Below are positions 18,007 to 26,958 of a stretch of 56,137 bases of DNA, in pieces. How positions within the stretch are numbered: the first letter of the stretch is position 1; every line of letters starts with the position of its first letter. The notes beneath the pieces are model-generated. The model made no database searches. It had not been told where the DNA came from and saw only the letters and a list, made by a program, of their open reading frames with translations. The DNA comes from Vibrio rhodolitus (lineage in GTDB: Bacteria > Pseudomonadota > Gammaproteobacteria > Enterobacterales > Vibrionaceae). The position numbers and the translations under genes are program-made. Where the stretch lies: positions 1 to 56,137 of the forward strand of contig NZ_QLYZ01000024.1 of NCBI RefSeq assembly GCF_003350325.1, read 5' to 3'.

Positions 18007-18112
18007 GAAAAAACGCCCCAGCCAAACACTGGCTGGGGCGGCTGAATCAGCCTAATCCAATAACGTGAAACAAAAGGTCTGAAAGATAGAACATCTTACC
18101 TCTGTACCCTAC
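18007..18112 (-). ncRNA. spf: Spot 42 RNA
   Basis: The minus strand from 18112 reads GTAGGGTACAGAGGTAAGAT, the near-invariant Spot 42 5' end. It ends in the GC-rich terminator CGCCCCAGCCA...TGGCTGGGGCG plus T's. Spot 42 base-pairs with mRNAs of secondary carbon metabolism with Hfq and is repressed by cAMP-CRP in E. coli. Its place next to polA and engB is the conserved one. The variable middle and terminator loop differ from E. coli, but the three unstructured pairing regions look conserved. Confidence 0.95.
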
Positions 18113-18119
18113 GTCGATT

Positions 18120-18147
18120 AATGTACAACAATTGGTCAGAAATTCAA
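18120..18147 (-). promoter_or_regulatory. Promoter of Spot 42
   Basis: On the minus strand TTGAAT (18142-18147) and TACATT (18120-18125) are 16 bases apart, with seven bases to the start of the RNA at 18112. No convincing CRP palindrome was recognised by eye. Confidence 0.65.
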
Positions 18148-18230
18148 AGCCATTTTGTAAGTTTTTTTCAGCATTTTTAGTTAAAACAACACAAACCCCT
18201 TTTCGCAACTGGCTTTTTTAACCGCAAAAA

Positions 18231-18256
18231 AAAGCCAGCATTTGTGCGCTGGCTCA
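18231..18256 (-). terminator. Terminator of polA
   Basis: On the minus strand GAGCCAGCGCACAAATGCTGGC folds with AGCCAGC/GCTGGCT, followed by eight T's. Confidence 0.85.
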
Positions 18257-18287
18257 TGTTAAATGTTAATTATTGTTCATTTTTTGT

Positions 18288-21083
18288 CTAGTGAGCCTGT
18301 TCCCAGTTATCACCATGACCCGCTTCAGCAATAAGTGGCACTTCTAGTTGAGCAGCAGATTCCATCAGTTTTTGTACTTTTATTTCAATTTCGGCTAAAG
18401 CTGACTCTTGAACTTCAAACACCAATTCATCGTGCACTTGCATCAGCAATTTCACTCGACCGTCGCCTTCTTTCTCAATCCACTCATCAACCAACAACAT
18501 CGCTTTTTTGATAATGTCAGCCGCTGTGCCTTGCATCGGCGCGTTGATTGCCGCGCGCTCTGCTGCTTTACGGCGCATGCCGTTACGTGATTGAATTTCC
18601 GGCAGGTGCAGACGACGACCGTAAATCGTCTCAACATACCCTTTTTCTGCAGCCGCGCTACGAGTGTCTTCCATGTACTGCATCACGCCTGGGTAACGTT
18701 CGAAGTACTTGTTCATGTACTCTTGCGCTTCACCACGAGGAATACCAAGTTGCTTCGCCAGACCAAAAGCACTCATGCCGTAAATAAGACCAAAGTTCAC
18801 CGCTTTAGCACGACGACGCTGCTCTGAGGTAACGTTCTCAATTGTGGTGCCCATGATCTCAGCCGCTGTTGCCGCGTGGATATCTTTACCTTCACGGAAG
18901 GCATCCAATAACGCTTTATCTCCCGATAGGTGCGCCATAATACGCAGTTCAATTTGCGAGTAGTCGACAGCCATAATTTTGTAACCATGCGGCGCAACAA
19001 AAGCTTGGCGAATACGACGACCTTCTTCATTACGAATTGGAATGTTCTGCAAGTTTGGATCAGTCGAAGATAGACGACCTGTCGCTGTCACCGCTTGATG
19101 GTAAGAGGTGTGCACGCGACCCGTTTCAGGATTAATCATCTTCGGCAGTTTATCGGTATAAGTTGATTTCAGCTTAGCTAAGCCGCGGTATTCCAAAATC
19201 AATTTTGGTAATGGGTAATCCAAAGCCAGCTCTTGCAGTACTTCTTCATTGGTCGACGGTGTACCTGATGGTGTCTTCTTCACCACTGGTAAACCCATCT
19301 TCTCAAACAAAATCGCTTGCAGCTGCTTCGGTGAGTTCATATTGAACTCTTGCTCAGCAAGTTCATACGCTTTCTGTTCAAGCTCATCCAAGCGAACCGC
19401 GATCTCTTGAGATTGTGCCGCCAACATCATGTCGTCGATCAGTACGCCAGTGCGTTCAATACGTGAAAGCACCGGTACGAGTGGTACTTCAATCTGTTGA
19501 TAAATGGCATTTAACTTTTCGTCTTGTAGCAAGTGCTCGTTAAGACGATTGTGCAGACGCAAAGTCACGTCAGCATCTTCGGCAGCATATGGTGCAGCCT
19601 GCTCGAGATCAATTTGATTAAACGTCAGCTGATTTTTGCCTTTGCCAGCAATTTGCTCAAAAGAAATGCAGCTATGCTGAAGAAAACGCAGTGCCAAGCT
19701 ATCCATATCATGCTTGCCACCTACACTGTTATAAACGTAAGACGCCAGCATGGTGTCGTATTTAATCCCGCGCATCTCAATGTCATAACGTGCCAGCACA
19801 CTCGCATCGTACTTAAGGTTTTGACCTACTTTGGCTTGATTCTCGTCTTCAAGAATTGGTTTTAACTGCGCTAACACCCAATCGCGATCAAGCTGCTCAG
19901 GTGCATCTAAGTAGTCATGCGCCACAGGTACATATGCCGCAACGCCCTCTTCCACTGCAAATGACAGACCAACAAGGTTCGCCACCATGTAGTCTAAGCT
20001 GTCGGTTTCGGTATCAAAGGCAAACACCTCTGCTGCTTTTAGCTTTTCTAGCCACTCAGCAAAGGTCTCTTTATCTAAAATGGTTTGGTATTGGCTACGA
20101 TCAATCGTAACTGCGGCAGTGTTGATCTCAGCTTGGCTCGCAGATGATGTCGTGGCTGCCATGGCACCGGACTTTTCATCCGCTTCAACCACACCGCTGC
20201 CGCCTTCGAGTAGCTCATTGAGCCAAGACTTAAATACCAGCTGACCGAATAGCTTAATCAGCTCATCGGTATTTGGTTCTGCTTTTACTAGCTCTTGCGG
20301 CTTAAACTCCATCTCGACATCAAGTTTGATGGTCGCAAGCTCGTAAGAAAGCAGCGCATTGTCTTTATTGTCGACTAACTTTTTCGCCATGGTTTTCGAA
20401 CCGCGGAAACCCAGTGGCGCAATATCATCAAGGTTTTCAAATAACTTATCTAAGCCACCAATGCCTTGTAGCAAAGCAGTTGCAGTTTTATCACCCACAC
20501 CCGGTACGCCAGGAATGTTATCGACTTTGTCACCCATCAACGCAAGGTAATCGATGATCAGCTCTGGCGGGATACCAAATTTTTCAATCACGCCTTCACG
20601 ATCGAGTACCACATTGGTCATGGTGTTGATCAAGGTAACATTCTCATCCACCAGCTGAGCCATATCTTTATCACCGGTACTGATCAATACCGGAATGCCT
20701 TGCTGAGAAGCTTGCGAAGCTAAGGTGCCGATCACATCATCCGCTTCAACACCCGAGATCGAGATCAATGGCAAACCCATTGCTCGGATCACATTGTGCA
20801 ATGGCTCGATCTGGCAACGTAGATCATCTGGCATTGGTGGACGGTTCGCTTTGTATTCCGGATACATATCATCACGGAACGTCTTACCTTTAGCATCAAA
20901 TACCACCGCAATGCGATCTGAGGCAAATTGGCGCATCATGCTGCGCAACATATTCACCACACCATATACAGCGTTAGTCGGAATTTCACCGTTACTCATG
21001 GTGCCTGGATAGGCATGAAATGCACGGTAGAGGTAAGAAGAACCGTCGATCAAAATCAGTGGATTATCTGGAATGCGAGCCAT
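18288..21083 (-). CDS. polA: DNA polymerase I
   Basis: Replicative and repair polymerase that fills gaps and removes RNA primers. I chose the ATG at 21083, giving 931 residues and the usual start MARIPDNPLILIDGSSYLYR; the frame stays open upstream to 21203 but that extension has no counterpart in the family. Domains in order: 5'-3' exonuclease (1-290), 3'-5' proofreading exonuclease with intact acidic residues in VFAFDTETDSL (about 355), and the polymerase with motif A VDYSQIELRIMAH and motif C QVHDELVFEV. Two DnaA-box-like sites lie upstream. Confidence 0.95.
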   Translation of the reverse strand: MARIPDNPLILIDGSSYLYRAFHAYPGTMSNGEIPTNAVYGVVNMLRSMMRQFASDRIAVVFDAKGKTFRDDMYPEYKANRPPMPDDLRCQIEPLHNVIRAMGLPLISISGVEADDVIGTLASQASQQGIPVLISTGDKDMAQLVDENVTLINTMTNVVLDREGVIEKFGIPPELIIDYLALMGDKVDNIPGVPGVGDKTATALLQGIGGLDKLFENLDDIAPLGFRGSKTMAKKLVDNKDNALLSYELATIKLDVEMEFKPQELVKAEPNTDELIKLFGQLVFKSWLNELLEGGSGVVEADEKSGAMAATTSSASQAEINTAAVTIDRSQYQTILDKETFAEWLEKLKAAEVFAFDTETDSLDYMVANLVGLSFAVEEGVAAYVPVAHDYLDAPEQLDRDWVLAQLKPILEDENQAKVGQNLKYDASVLARYDIEMRGIKYDTMLASYVYNSVGGKHDMDSLALRFLQHSCISFEQIAGKGKNQLTFNQIDLEQAAPYAAEDADVTLRLHNRLNEHLLQDEKLNAIYQQIEVPLVPVLSRIERTGVLIDDMMLAAQSQEIAVRLDELEQKAYELAEQEFNMNSPKQLQAILFEKMGLPVVKKTPSGTPSTNEEVLQELALDYPLPKLILEYRGLAKLKSTYTDKLPKMINPETGRVHTSYHQAVTATGRLSSTDPNLQNIPIRNEEGRRIRQAFVAPHGYKIMAVDYSQIELRIMAHLSGDKALLDAFREGKDIHAATAAEIMGTTIENVTSEQRRRAKAVNFGLIYGMSAFGLAKQLGIPRGEAQEYMNKYFERYPGVMQYMEDTRSAAAEKGYVETIYGRRLHLPEIQSRNGMRRKAAERAAINAPMQGTAADIIKKAMLLVDEWIEKEGDGRVKLLMQVHDELVFEVQESALAEIEIKVQKLMESAAQLEVPLIAEAGHGDNWEQAH

Positions 21084-21215
21084 AGTCTTATAGTTTCCAA
21101 AGAGAATGCGAATTAGATCTGCTAAGGATGCCATGACTGGGTCGACGATGCTATGCAAACTCTGTGATGTCTCTAGCGAGATTTGCTGAAGAAGCCACCA
21201 CATGATGTGGTCACC

Positions 21216-21248
21216 TGTGGATAACTCTGTTTATAATAATTATCCACC
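21216..21248. promoter_or_regulatory. Two inverted DnaA-box-like sites upstream of polA
   Basis: TGTGGATAA (21216-21224) is the reverse complement of the consensus DnaA box TTATCCACA. TTATCCACC (21240-21248) is a one-mismatch box in the opposite direction, 15 bases away. They lie about 130-165 bases before the polA ATG. DnaA control of polA has been reported for E. coli (from memory). Function here is unproven. Confidence 0.5.
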
Positions 21249-21407
21249 GACGTTGACCAATGTCACATTTTTTTGAAATTAAAACATAACACTATGTATA
21301 TTAAGAACAAAAAGAAAGATCAATCCTTTTTTCAGCGATCTAAAAACGATCCTTGACTGTGGAAAAGAGTGCTGGTGTCCTTTTGCTCAAAGGCAAATAA
21401 AAGAGAT

Positions 21408-21632
21408 AAAAAAAGCGACATCTTTCGATGTCGCCTAGCGAAAAAAGGTCAAAGCTTTTCATGTGAGCCATGCCGCTTTGCCATAAAGCTATAAATTACA
21501 CTGGAAGCAATGTGAGCAATGTCGTGTCAAAAAGAATTTGTGCAAGCCCGTTAAGTTCTGTCTCATCACTAAATCCAATCGGTTGAATCTGGTAACTCAA
21601 CGTCCTTGTGAACTTTCCTCATTCCCTAAGAC
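21408..21632 (-). ncRNA. ryhB: RyhB, iron-responsive small RNA
   Basis: The minus strand contains CGACATTGCTCACATTGCTT (within 21500-21526), the core pairing region of enterobacterial RyhB, unchanged. The transcript starts near 21632 at a Fur-box promoter and ends in a terminator (GGCGACATC/GATGTCGCT with seven T's). About 225 bases is the size known for Vibrio RyhB, much longer than the 90-base E. coli form. RyhB represses iron-using proteins under iron starvation with Hfq. It lies between polA and hemB. Confidence 0.93.
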
Positions 21633-21639
21633 GAGATTA

Positions 21640-21668
21640 ATAATAATGATTCTCATTTAACCAGTCAA
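21640..21668 (-). promoter_or_regulatory. ryhB promoter with Fur box
   Basis: On the minus strand TTGACT (21663-21668) and TATTAT (21640-21645) are 17 bases apart. The spacer and -10 are covered by AAATGAGAATCATTATTAT, a good match to the Fur consensus GATAATGATAATCATTATC. Iron-loaded Fur would block the promoter. Confidence 0.9.
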
Positions 21669-21673
21669 CACCT

Positions 21674-21694
21674 AAATGAGAAAAAATCTCATTT
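21674..21694. promoter_or_regulatory. Second Fur-like palindrome upstream of ryhB
   Basis: AAATGAGA and TCTCATTT face each other across five A/T bases, just upstream of the -35. The core TGAGATT-T-TTTCTCA has the 7-1-7 layout of Fur sites but differs from consensus at several positions. Confidence 0.45.
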
Positions 21695-21766
21695 ATTTTT
21701 TAAAGTCTAGTTAAGTTATTGTTTTAATTTAAAACAACTCGACTTCTCGCAAAGCAGTGGGCAATA

Positions 21767-21793
21767 AAAAAGGCCAGCATTGCTGACCTATTT
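21767..21793 (-). terminator. Terminator of hemB
   Basis: On the minus strand AGGTCAGCA pairs with TGCTGGCCT (one G-U pair), followed by a T-run. Confidence 0.75.
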
Positions 21794-21807
21794 ATTAGCA
21801 TTAATCT

Positions 21808-22869
21808 TTATTCGCCATCACGCAGATATTGAGCCGCTTTGCTGTTCTCTTCTGCCAGCCACTCCGCCACATCTTTCGCAAAGTAAGTCAAAATACCGTC
21901 CGCACCAGCGCGCTTGAAACATAGCAGTGATTCCAATATGGTCTCGCGCTCTTTCAGCCAACCATTTTGAATTGCAGCTTTGTGCATCGCATATTCGCCA
22001 GAAACTTGGTAGGCAAATGTCGGAACTTGTAGCTCTGATTTCACGCGACGAACCAGATCAAGATACGGCATACCTGGTTTCACCATCACCATATCGGCAC
22101 CTTCGTTGATGTCCATTGCCACTTCATGCAAGGCTTCATCACTATTTGCCGGATCCATTTGGTAGTTCTTCTTATTACCACCTTTCAGGTTAGAGGCAGA
22201 ACCGACCGCATCACGGAAAGGACCGTAGTAACTTGACGCATACTTAGCTGAGTAAGCCATGATTTGCGTGTTGATGTGACCAGCTTCTTCCAACGCTTCA
22301 CGAATCGCACCAATTCGACCATCCATCATATCAGATGGCGCAACCACGTCTGCACCTGCTTCTGCATGTGATAGTGCCTGCTTGATCAACACCTCTGTAG
22401 TCTCATCATTCAGCACGTAACCTTCTTCATCGATGATCCCGTCTTGACCGTGAGTGGTGAACGGATCCAAGGCGATATCGGTTATCACACCAATTTCTGG
22501 CACATGTTCTTTAAGAGCACGAACGGTACGCTGAACCAAACCTTCAGGGTTATAGGCTTCTGCGGCACACAGGCTTTTCGCGTCTTGGTTAACTACTGGG
22601 AATAGAGCGATCGCTGGCACACCAAGTTGCGCTAGGTATTGCGCCTCTTCAAGCAGTAGATCAATCGACAAACGCTCAATACCCGGCATAGATTCCACTT
22701 GCTCACGACGATCTTTACCCATCAAAACAAACATTGGGTAGATCAGATCATTCACTGACAGTTGGTTTTCTGCCATAAGACGGCGGCTGAAATCATGTTT
22801 ACGCATACGGCGCATACGACGCGCTGGGAATTGACCTTGGATGGAAACTGACACTCTATTCTCCTTCAA
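21808..22869 (-). CDS. hemB: Porphobilinogen synthase (delta-aminolevulinate dehydratase)
   Basis: Joins two 5-aminolevulinate molecules to porphobilinogen in haem synthesis. It has 353 residues, slightly longer than average because of an N-terminal arm. The Schiff-base lysines are in SAKYASSYYGPFRDA and MVKPGMPYLD. The metal region reads TDIALDPFTTHGQDG, with Asp where zinc enzymes have Cys, so this is a Mg-type enzyme like that of Pseudomonas. It starts at 22869 with AAGGAG-like spacing and is a single gene next to ryhB. Confidence 0.95.
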   Translation of the reverse strand: MKENRVSVSIQGQFPARRMRRMRKHDFSRRLMAENQLSVNDLIYPMFVLMGKDRREQVESMPGIERLSIDLLLEEAQYLAQLGVPAIALFPVVNQDAKSLCAAEAYNPEGLVQRTVRALKEHVPEIGVITDIALDPFTTHGQDGIIDEEGYVLNDETTEVLIKQALSHAEAGADVVAPSDMMDGRIGAIREALEEAGHINTQIMAYSAKYASSYYGPFRDAVGSASNLKGGNKKNYQMDPANSDEALHEVAMDINEGADMVMVKPGMPYLDLVRRVKSELQVPTFAYQVSGEYAMHKAAIQNGWLKERETILESLLCFKRAGADGILTYFAKDVAEWLAEENSKAAQYLRDGE

Positions 22870-23002
22870 TCTGGTGAAGTGCTTGCTCAGAATGATATCA
22901 CTCTCACTTCAGCACGCTAGCGCCAAAAGCGAAAAATGCAAAAAATGACCTTGGCTTCACACTGCCGTATACTCATGCCATCAGTTATAGACGAGTACTA
23001 CC

Positions 23003-23764
23003 ATGATCGATACCCATGCGCATATTTACGCGAGCGAATTTGATAACGATCGCGATCAAGTGGTTGAGCGCGCGCTAGCTCAAGGCATTAGTAAGATTTT
23101 GCTACCGAATATTGACCTTGACTCTATCGAGCCGATGTTGGCAACCGAAGCCGCATACCCACAAATTTGCCGCTCAATGATGGGCTTACATCCATGCTAT
23201 GTCGATGGCAATGTCGAGCAAACTCTCGCCACTATTCACAGCTGGTTTAGCAAACACCCCTTTATTGCCGTGGGTGAAATTGGTATCGATCTCTACTGGG
23301 ACAAAACCTATAAGACCGAGCAAGAGCATGCGTTTGTCACTCAATTAAATTGGGCGAAAGAGATGCAATTGCCAGTGGTGATCCACACCCGTGATTCGAT
23401 TGAAGAAACCTTAGCACTACTGGAAAAAGAACAAGACGGTTCACTGAGCGGCGTGTTCCACTGCTTTGGTGGCACAGTTGAAGAAGCCAAAGCGATCAAT
23501 CAACTTGGCTTTCATTTAGGCTTAGGTGGCGTATCGACATTTAAAAATGGCGGTATGGATAAAGTTATCCCGCACCTTGATATGAACTATGTGATTCTTG
23601 AAACCGACTGCCCCTATCTCGCGCCAGTGCCTCATCGCGGTAAACGCAATGAGCCAGCTTATACCGAGCTAGTCGCGCAACGTGTTGCCGATTTACGCGA
23701 ATTGACCTTAGCGCAAGTCGATAGCATTACGACCCAAAATGCCAAAACGCTATTTCGACTGTAA
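23003..23764 (+). CDS. TatD-family metal-dependent hydrolase
   Basis: A 253-residue TIM-barrel amidohydrolase of the TatD/YcfH family. Metal ligands are visible: HAH at residues 4-6, the Glu in AVGEIGIDLYW, His in PVVIHTRD, His in VFHCFGG and Asp in LETDCPYLAPVPHRGKRNEP. Family members are 3'-5' DNA/RNA exonucleases or deoxyribonucleases. It faces tatC but is not in the tat operon; it is not closely similar to E. coli TatD in its N-terminal third, so I give no symbol. Confidence 0.85.
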   Translation: MIDTHAHIYASEFDNDRDQVVERALAQGISKILLPNIDLDSIEPMLATEAAYPQICRSMMGLHPCYVDGNVEQTLATIHSWFSKHPFIAVGEIGIDLYWDKTYKTEQEHAFVTQLNWAKEMQLPVVIHTRDSIEETLALLEKEQDGSLSGVFHCFGGTVEEAKAINQLGFHLGLGGVSTFKNGGMDKVIPHLDMNYVILETDCPYLAPVPHRGKRNEPAYTELVAQRVADLRELTLAQVDSITTQNAKTLFRL

Positions 23765-23797
23765 GTTATTTCGATGAGAAAGCGCTTATCGCAGGCA

Positions 23798-23828
23798 ATA
23801 AAAAAGGTTGGCTTAGCCAACCTTTTTT
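23798..23828. terminator. Bidirectional terminator between the TatD-family gene and tatC
   Basis: AAAAAGGTTGGCT pairs with AGCCAACCTTTTT around a very short loop, with runs of A and T on the two sides. Confidence 0.9.
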
Positions 23829-24593
23829 CTATTCTTCTGTTTGTTCTTCTTCGCCTTCATCTTTGCGCACATAGAATCGCGCAAAGAACAGACCCACCTC
23901 AAACAGCAAACACATCGGGATGGCGAGTAAGGTTTGCGAAATCATATCTGGCGGCGTCAGTAGCATACCAACGATAAACGCAATAACGATGATATAAGGG
24001 CGCTTTTCACGCAGGCTGTCTGGGTCAGTCGCACCCGTCCAGCAAAGCAAAATAATCGCCACCGGAACTTCAAACGCAATACCGAAGGCTAAGAATAGCG
24101 CCAAGACAAAGTCGAGGTAACTCGAAATATCGGTGGCAAACTCTACGCCACCAAGCGAAATGGCAGTAAAGAAGCCAAACACCAGTGGGAATACCACAAA
24201 GTACGCAAACGCCACACCTGCATAGAACAAGAGTGAGCTTGAGAACATCAGCGGCATAATTAAACGACGCTCATGCTTGTACAATCCTGGCGCGACAAAT
24301 GCCCAAACCTGATAAAGGATAAATGGCACCGCAACAAAGACCGAAGCGATTAAGGTCAATTTAAGTGGGGTAAAGAATGGCGATGCAACATCAGTTGCAA
24401 TCATGGTCGCCCCTTCAGGCAACTTATCAACCAACGGCTTAGATACAAACTCATAGATGTCATTTGAGAAGTAAATTAAGCCAACAAAAACCACCAGCAC
24501 AGCCAAGATTGCACGCAATAAGCGGTTTCTTAACTCAAGTAGATGGCTGATTAAAGGTTGTGTCTGCTCGACAGAGGACATATCAAACCTCAT
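23829..24593 (-). CDS. tatC: Sec-independent translocase subunit TatC
   Basis: The multispanning receptor of twin-arginine export, 254 residues with six expected membrane helices. The family signature TQPLISHLLELRNRLLRAI starts the protein and MPLMFSSSLLFYAGVAFAYFVVFP is in the middle. The tail is acidic (KDEGEEEQTEE). It is the last gene of tatABC and ends at the shared terminator. TatC recognises the twin-arginine signal together with TatB. Confidence 0.95.
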   Translation of the reverse strand: MRFDMSSVEQTQPLISHLLELRNRLLRAILAVLVVFVGLIYFSNDIYEFVSKPLVDKLPEGATMIATDVASPFFTPLKLTLIASVFVAVPFILYQVWAFVAPGLYKHERRLIMPLMFSSSLLFYAGVAFAYFVVFPLVFGFFTAISLGGVEFATDISSYLDFVLALFLAFGIAFEVPVAIILLCWTGATDPDSLREKRPYIIVIAFIVGMLLTPPDMISQTLLAIPMCLLFEVGLFFARFYVRKDEGEEEQTEE

Positions 24594-24645
24594 TCAAAAA
24601 GATCAAAAAGGAGCTACAGTTAGATTGCAGCTCCTCACGATGAGA

Positions 24646-25026
24646 CTACTCGGCTTTCTTATCTGCAGAGGCAGTGCTTTCAGTCGATAGTGGCTTAGTT
24701 TCTGCCTCTACTTTACTGGTCTCTGTAGCCTTTGGGGCATAGGGACGCTGCACCTCTTGCGCCGCTTTTTTGAGTTCATCCACCGAAGACTTCAATTCCG
24801 GAGACAGATCATCCATCCCCATCTGTTCAGCTTTGCGAAGGTTCTCTTGCAGTTCTTGGATCTTGAGCTCGTGATTGATTTCATCTTTCACGTTGTTTGC
24901 CATACTTTTCGCAGATGAGATAAAGCGCGACACACTACGAATTGCGTGTGGCAAACGTTCAGGACCTAAAACTACGAGCGCGACGACAGATATTAATACC
25001 AGTTCCCAAAAACCGATATCAAACAC
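24646..25026 (-). CDS. tatB: Sec-independent translocase subunit TatB
   Basis: A 126-residue single-span protein that binds the signal peptide with TatC. The N-terminal helix MFDIGFWELVLISVVALVVLGPERLP contains the conserved Glu8 and the GPERLP hinge, then an amphipathic helix and a long acidic/lysine-rich tail. It starts three bases after the tatA stop codon. Confidence 0.93.
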   Translation of the reverse strand: MFDIGFWELVLISVVALVVLGPERLPHAIRSVSRFISSAKSMANNVKDEINHELKIQELQENLRKAEQMGMDDLSPELKSSVDELKKAAQEVQRPYAPKATETSKVEAETKPLSTESTASADKKAE

Positions 25027-25029
25027 GTG

Positions 25030-25272
25030 TTATGCCTGCTCTTTGTCTTTCTTAGTTTCAGCAGTCGCTTCAGTCTTCTGCTGCTCTAGATTTTTAGGTT
25101 CGAAGTCAGCGTCTTTCTTCTCTTGCTGAGCTTCCTCGTCACTCATTGCTTTCTTGAAGCCTTTTACTGCGCTACCCAAGTCACCACCGATGTTACGTAG
25201 TTTCTTTGTACCAAACAGCAAGATTACAATCACAGCAATAATAAGAAGTTGCCAAATACTAATACCACCCAT
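25030..25272 (-). CDS. tatA: Sec-independent translocase subunit TatA
   Basis: An 80-residue pore-forming subunit. MGGISIWQLLIIAVIVILLFGTKKL is the membrane helix followed by the FGTKKLR hinge and the amphipathic helix GGDLGSAVKGFKKAM, diagnostic of TatA rather than TatB. It lies 51 bases after ubiB and is probably cotranscribed with it. Confidence 0.95.
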   Translation of the reverse strand: MGGISIWQLLIIAVIVILLFGTKKLRNIGGDLGSAVKGFKKAMSDEEAQQEKKDADFEPKNLEQQKTEATAETKKDKEQA

Positions 25273-25323
25273 TCTTTTTACCTCGGGTTCTATTAAACAA
25301 AAATTATCGTTAAAGTCTAACGC

Positions 25324-26958
25324 CTATCGGCGATAAGCTCGCCAACTGAACAACCAAAATGTGACACCTGCGATAGCGCTAGCTGTCGATAGTTGTTCGT
25401 AAGTGCTGTTAACCAATATTGCCGAGCATACGACTAATGTGGCACCAACACCAAATAAAAATTTACCGGTCGCCTGCTGGCGCTTCGAATCGCGGTAGCC
25501 TTGATAAAGCTGATCCATACGCTGATTCAGCGCTTTGCCTTGTCTGAGGCTGTCATAAAGCAGCTCTGGCAGCTCGGGTAATTTTTCTGCCCAAAACGGC
25601 GCGCGATCTTTCACCGCATTGATCACCGCTTGTGGACCGACTTGATTCATCATCCACGTTTCTAAGAAAGGTTTGGCTGTCGCCCACAAATCAAGTTGTG
25701 GGTAAAGCTGACGACCTAAGCCTTCTACATAGAGCAACGTTTTTTGCAGTAACACCAATTGCGGCTGCACTTCCATCTCAAATCGGCGCGCGGTGTTAAA
25801 TAGATTCAACAACACATGACCAAATGAGATTTCACACAGTGGTTTAGCAAAAATGGGCTCACACACAATGCGAATCGCAAATTCAAACTCGTCGATATTG
25901 GTTTCACGTGGAACCCAACCTGATTCGACATGCAATTCCGCCACACGACGATAATCACGATTAAAGAAGGCTAAAAAGTTTTCTGCTAAGTAGCGTTTGT
26001 CATCACTATTTAACGTGCCGACAATGCCACAATCCAAACCAATCCACATCGGATTTTCTGGATGCTCAGGTTTAACGAATACGTTGCCTGGATGCATGTC
26101 TGCATGGAAAAAGCTGTCTCGGAATACTTGGGTAAAGAATACGCTCACACCACGCTCAGCCAATAACTTCATATTGGTGCCATTGGCTTCTAAGCCAGCG
26201 ACGTCAGAAACCTGAATACCGTAGATGCGTTCCGATACCATCAAAGATTCGCTGCTAAAATCAGGGAATACTTCGGGAACGTACAGCTCTTCACTGCCTT
26301 CAAAGTTGCGGCGCAACTGAATCGCGTTTGCCGCCTCTCTTCTTAAGTCTAGTTCATCAAGCAGAGTCTTCTCATACTCGCGAACCACCTCTACCGGTTT
26401 TAAACGACGTGCTTCAGGCAGCGCCCTCGCGACTATACGCGCCATGCGATACATCAGTTTTAGATCTGCATCAATCACAGGGCGAATATCCGGTCGGATC
26501 ACCTTTAAAACGACTTCTTCGCCACTCTCTTTTAGACGAGCGGTATGCACTTGAGCAATCGAGGCAGACGCCAGCGGCTTGATATCGAAGTCGGTAAACC
26601 AGTTTTCCAGCGGACCACCAAGTGCCTGCTCCATCTGCTGCTTAGCCAGTTCACCATCAAACGGCGACACTTGGTCTTGCAACAGCGCGAGTGGATCGGC
26701 AATGTGCGGTGGAAACAGATCACGTCGAGTCGACATCATCTGACCAAACTTAATCCATACCGGACCCAGCTCTTGCAGCGCAAGGCGTAGACGATCACCC
26801 AGCTCTTTGTCTGTGTGTTGGTTCTTAAGCCAAAACAACCCTTTACGAGCCAATAATGGCGCTTTGGTCAGCTGATGATTGGGCAGTAATTCATCCAACC
26901 CGTATTCGAGTTGGACTTTGATGATGCGGTATAGGCGACGAAGTTCAGACGGCGTCAT
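25324..26958 (-). CDS. ubiB: Ubiquinone biosynthesis protein UbiB (atypical kinase/ATPase)
   Basis: A 544-residue UbiB/ABC1/ADCK family ATPase needed for aerobic ubiquinone synthesis. The family-specific KxGQ motif is in VWIKFGQMMSTRRDLFPP. The kinase-like core follows, with ASIAQVH, VVLKVIRP and HADMHPGNVF. Two C-terminal membrane helices (about 498-515 and 520-540) anchor it. It overlaps ubiJ by four bases (ATGA), so the ubiE-ubiJ-ubiB order and coupling known from E. coli are kept. Confidence 0.95.
   Translation of the reverse strand: MTPSELRRLYRIIKVQLEYGLDELLPNHQLTKAPLLARKGLFWLKNQHTDKELGDRLRLALQELGPVWIKFGQMMSTRRDLFPPHIADPLALLQDQVSPFDGELAKQQMEQALGGPLENWFTDFDIKPLASASIAQVHTARLKESGEEVVLKVIRPDIRPVIDADLKLMYRMARIVARALPEARRLKPVEVVREYEKTLLDELDLRREAANAIQLRRNFEGSEELYVPEVFPDFSSESLMVSERIYGIQVSDVAGLEANGTNMKLLAERGVSVFFTQVFRDSFFHADMHPGNVFVKPEHPENPMWIGLDCGIVGTLNSDDKRYLAENFLAFFNRDYRRVAELHVESGWVPRETNIDEFEFAIRIVCEPIFAKPLCEISFGHVLLNLFNTARRFEMEVQPQLVLLQKTLLYVEGLGRQLYPQLDLWATAKPFLETWMMNQVGPQAVINAVKDRAPFWAEKLPELPELLYDSLRQGKALNQRMDQLYQGYRDSKRQQATGKFLFGVGATLVVCSAILVNSTYEQLSTASAIAGVTFWLFSWRAYRR

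Noticed and set aside
18113..18160. CRP site for Spot 42
   Set aside because: CRP repression is known in E. coli, but I could not find a TGTGA-N6-TCACA-like palindrome by eye at the promoter.
21084..21203. N-terminal extension of polA by 40 codons
   Set aside because: The sequence MWWLLQQIS... has no counterpart in DNA polymerase I; the internal ATG gives the standard start.
25900..25915. GGTTTCACGTGGAACC in ubiB, similar to parS
   Set aside because: It keeps the CACGTG centre and symmetry but differs at three positions of the 16-base core, including both ends; likely a chance palindrome in coding sequence.
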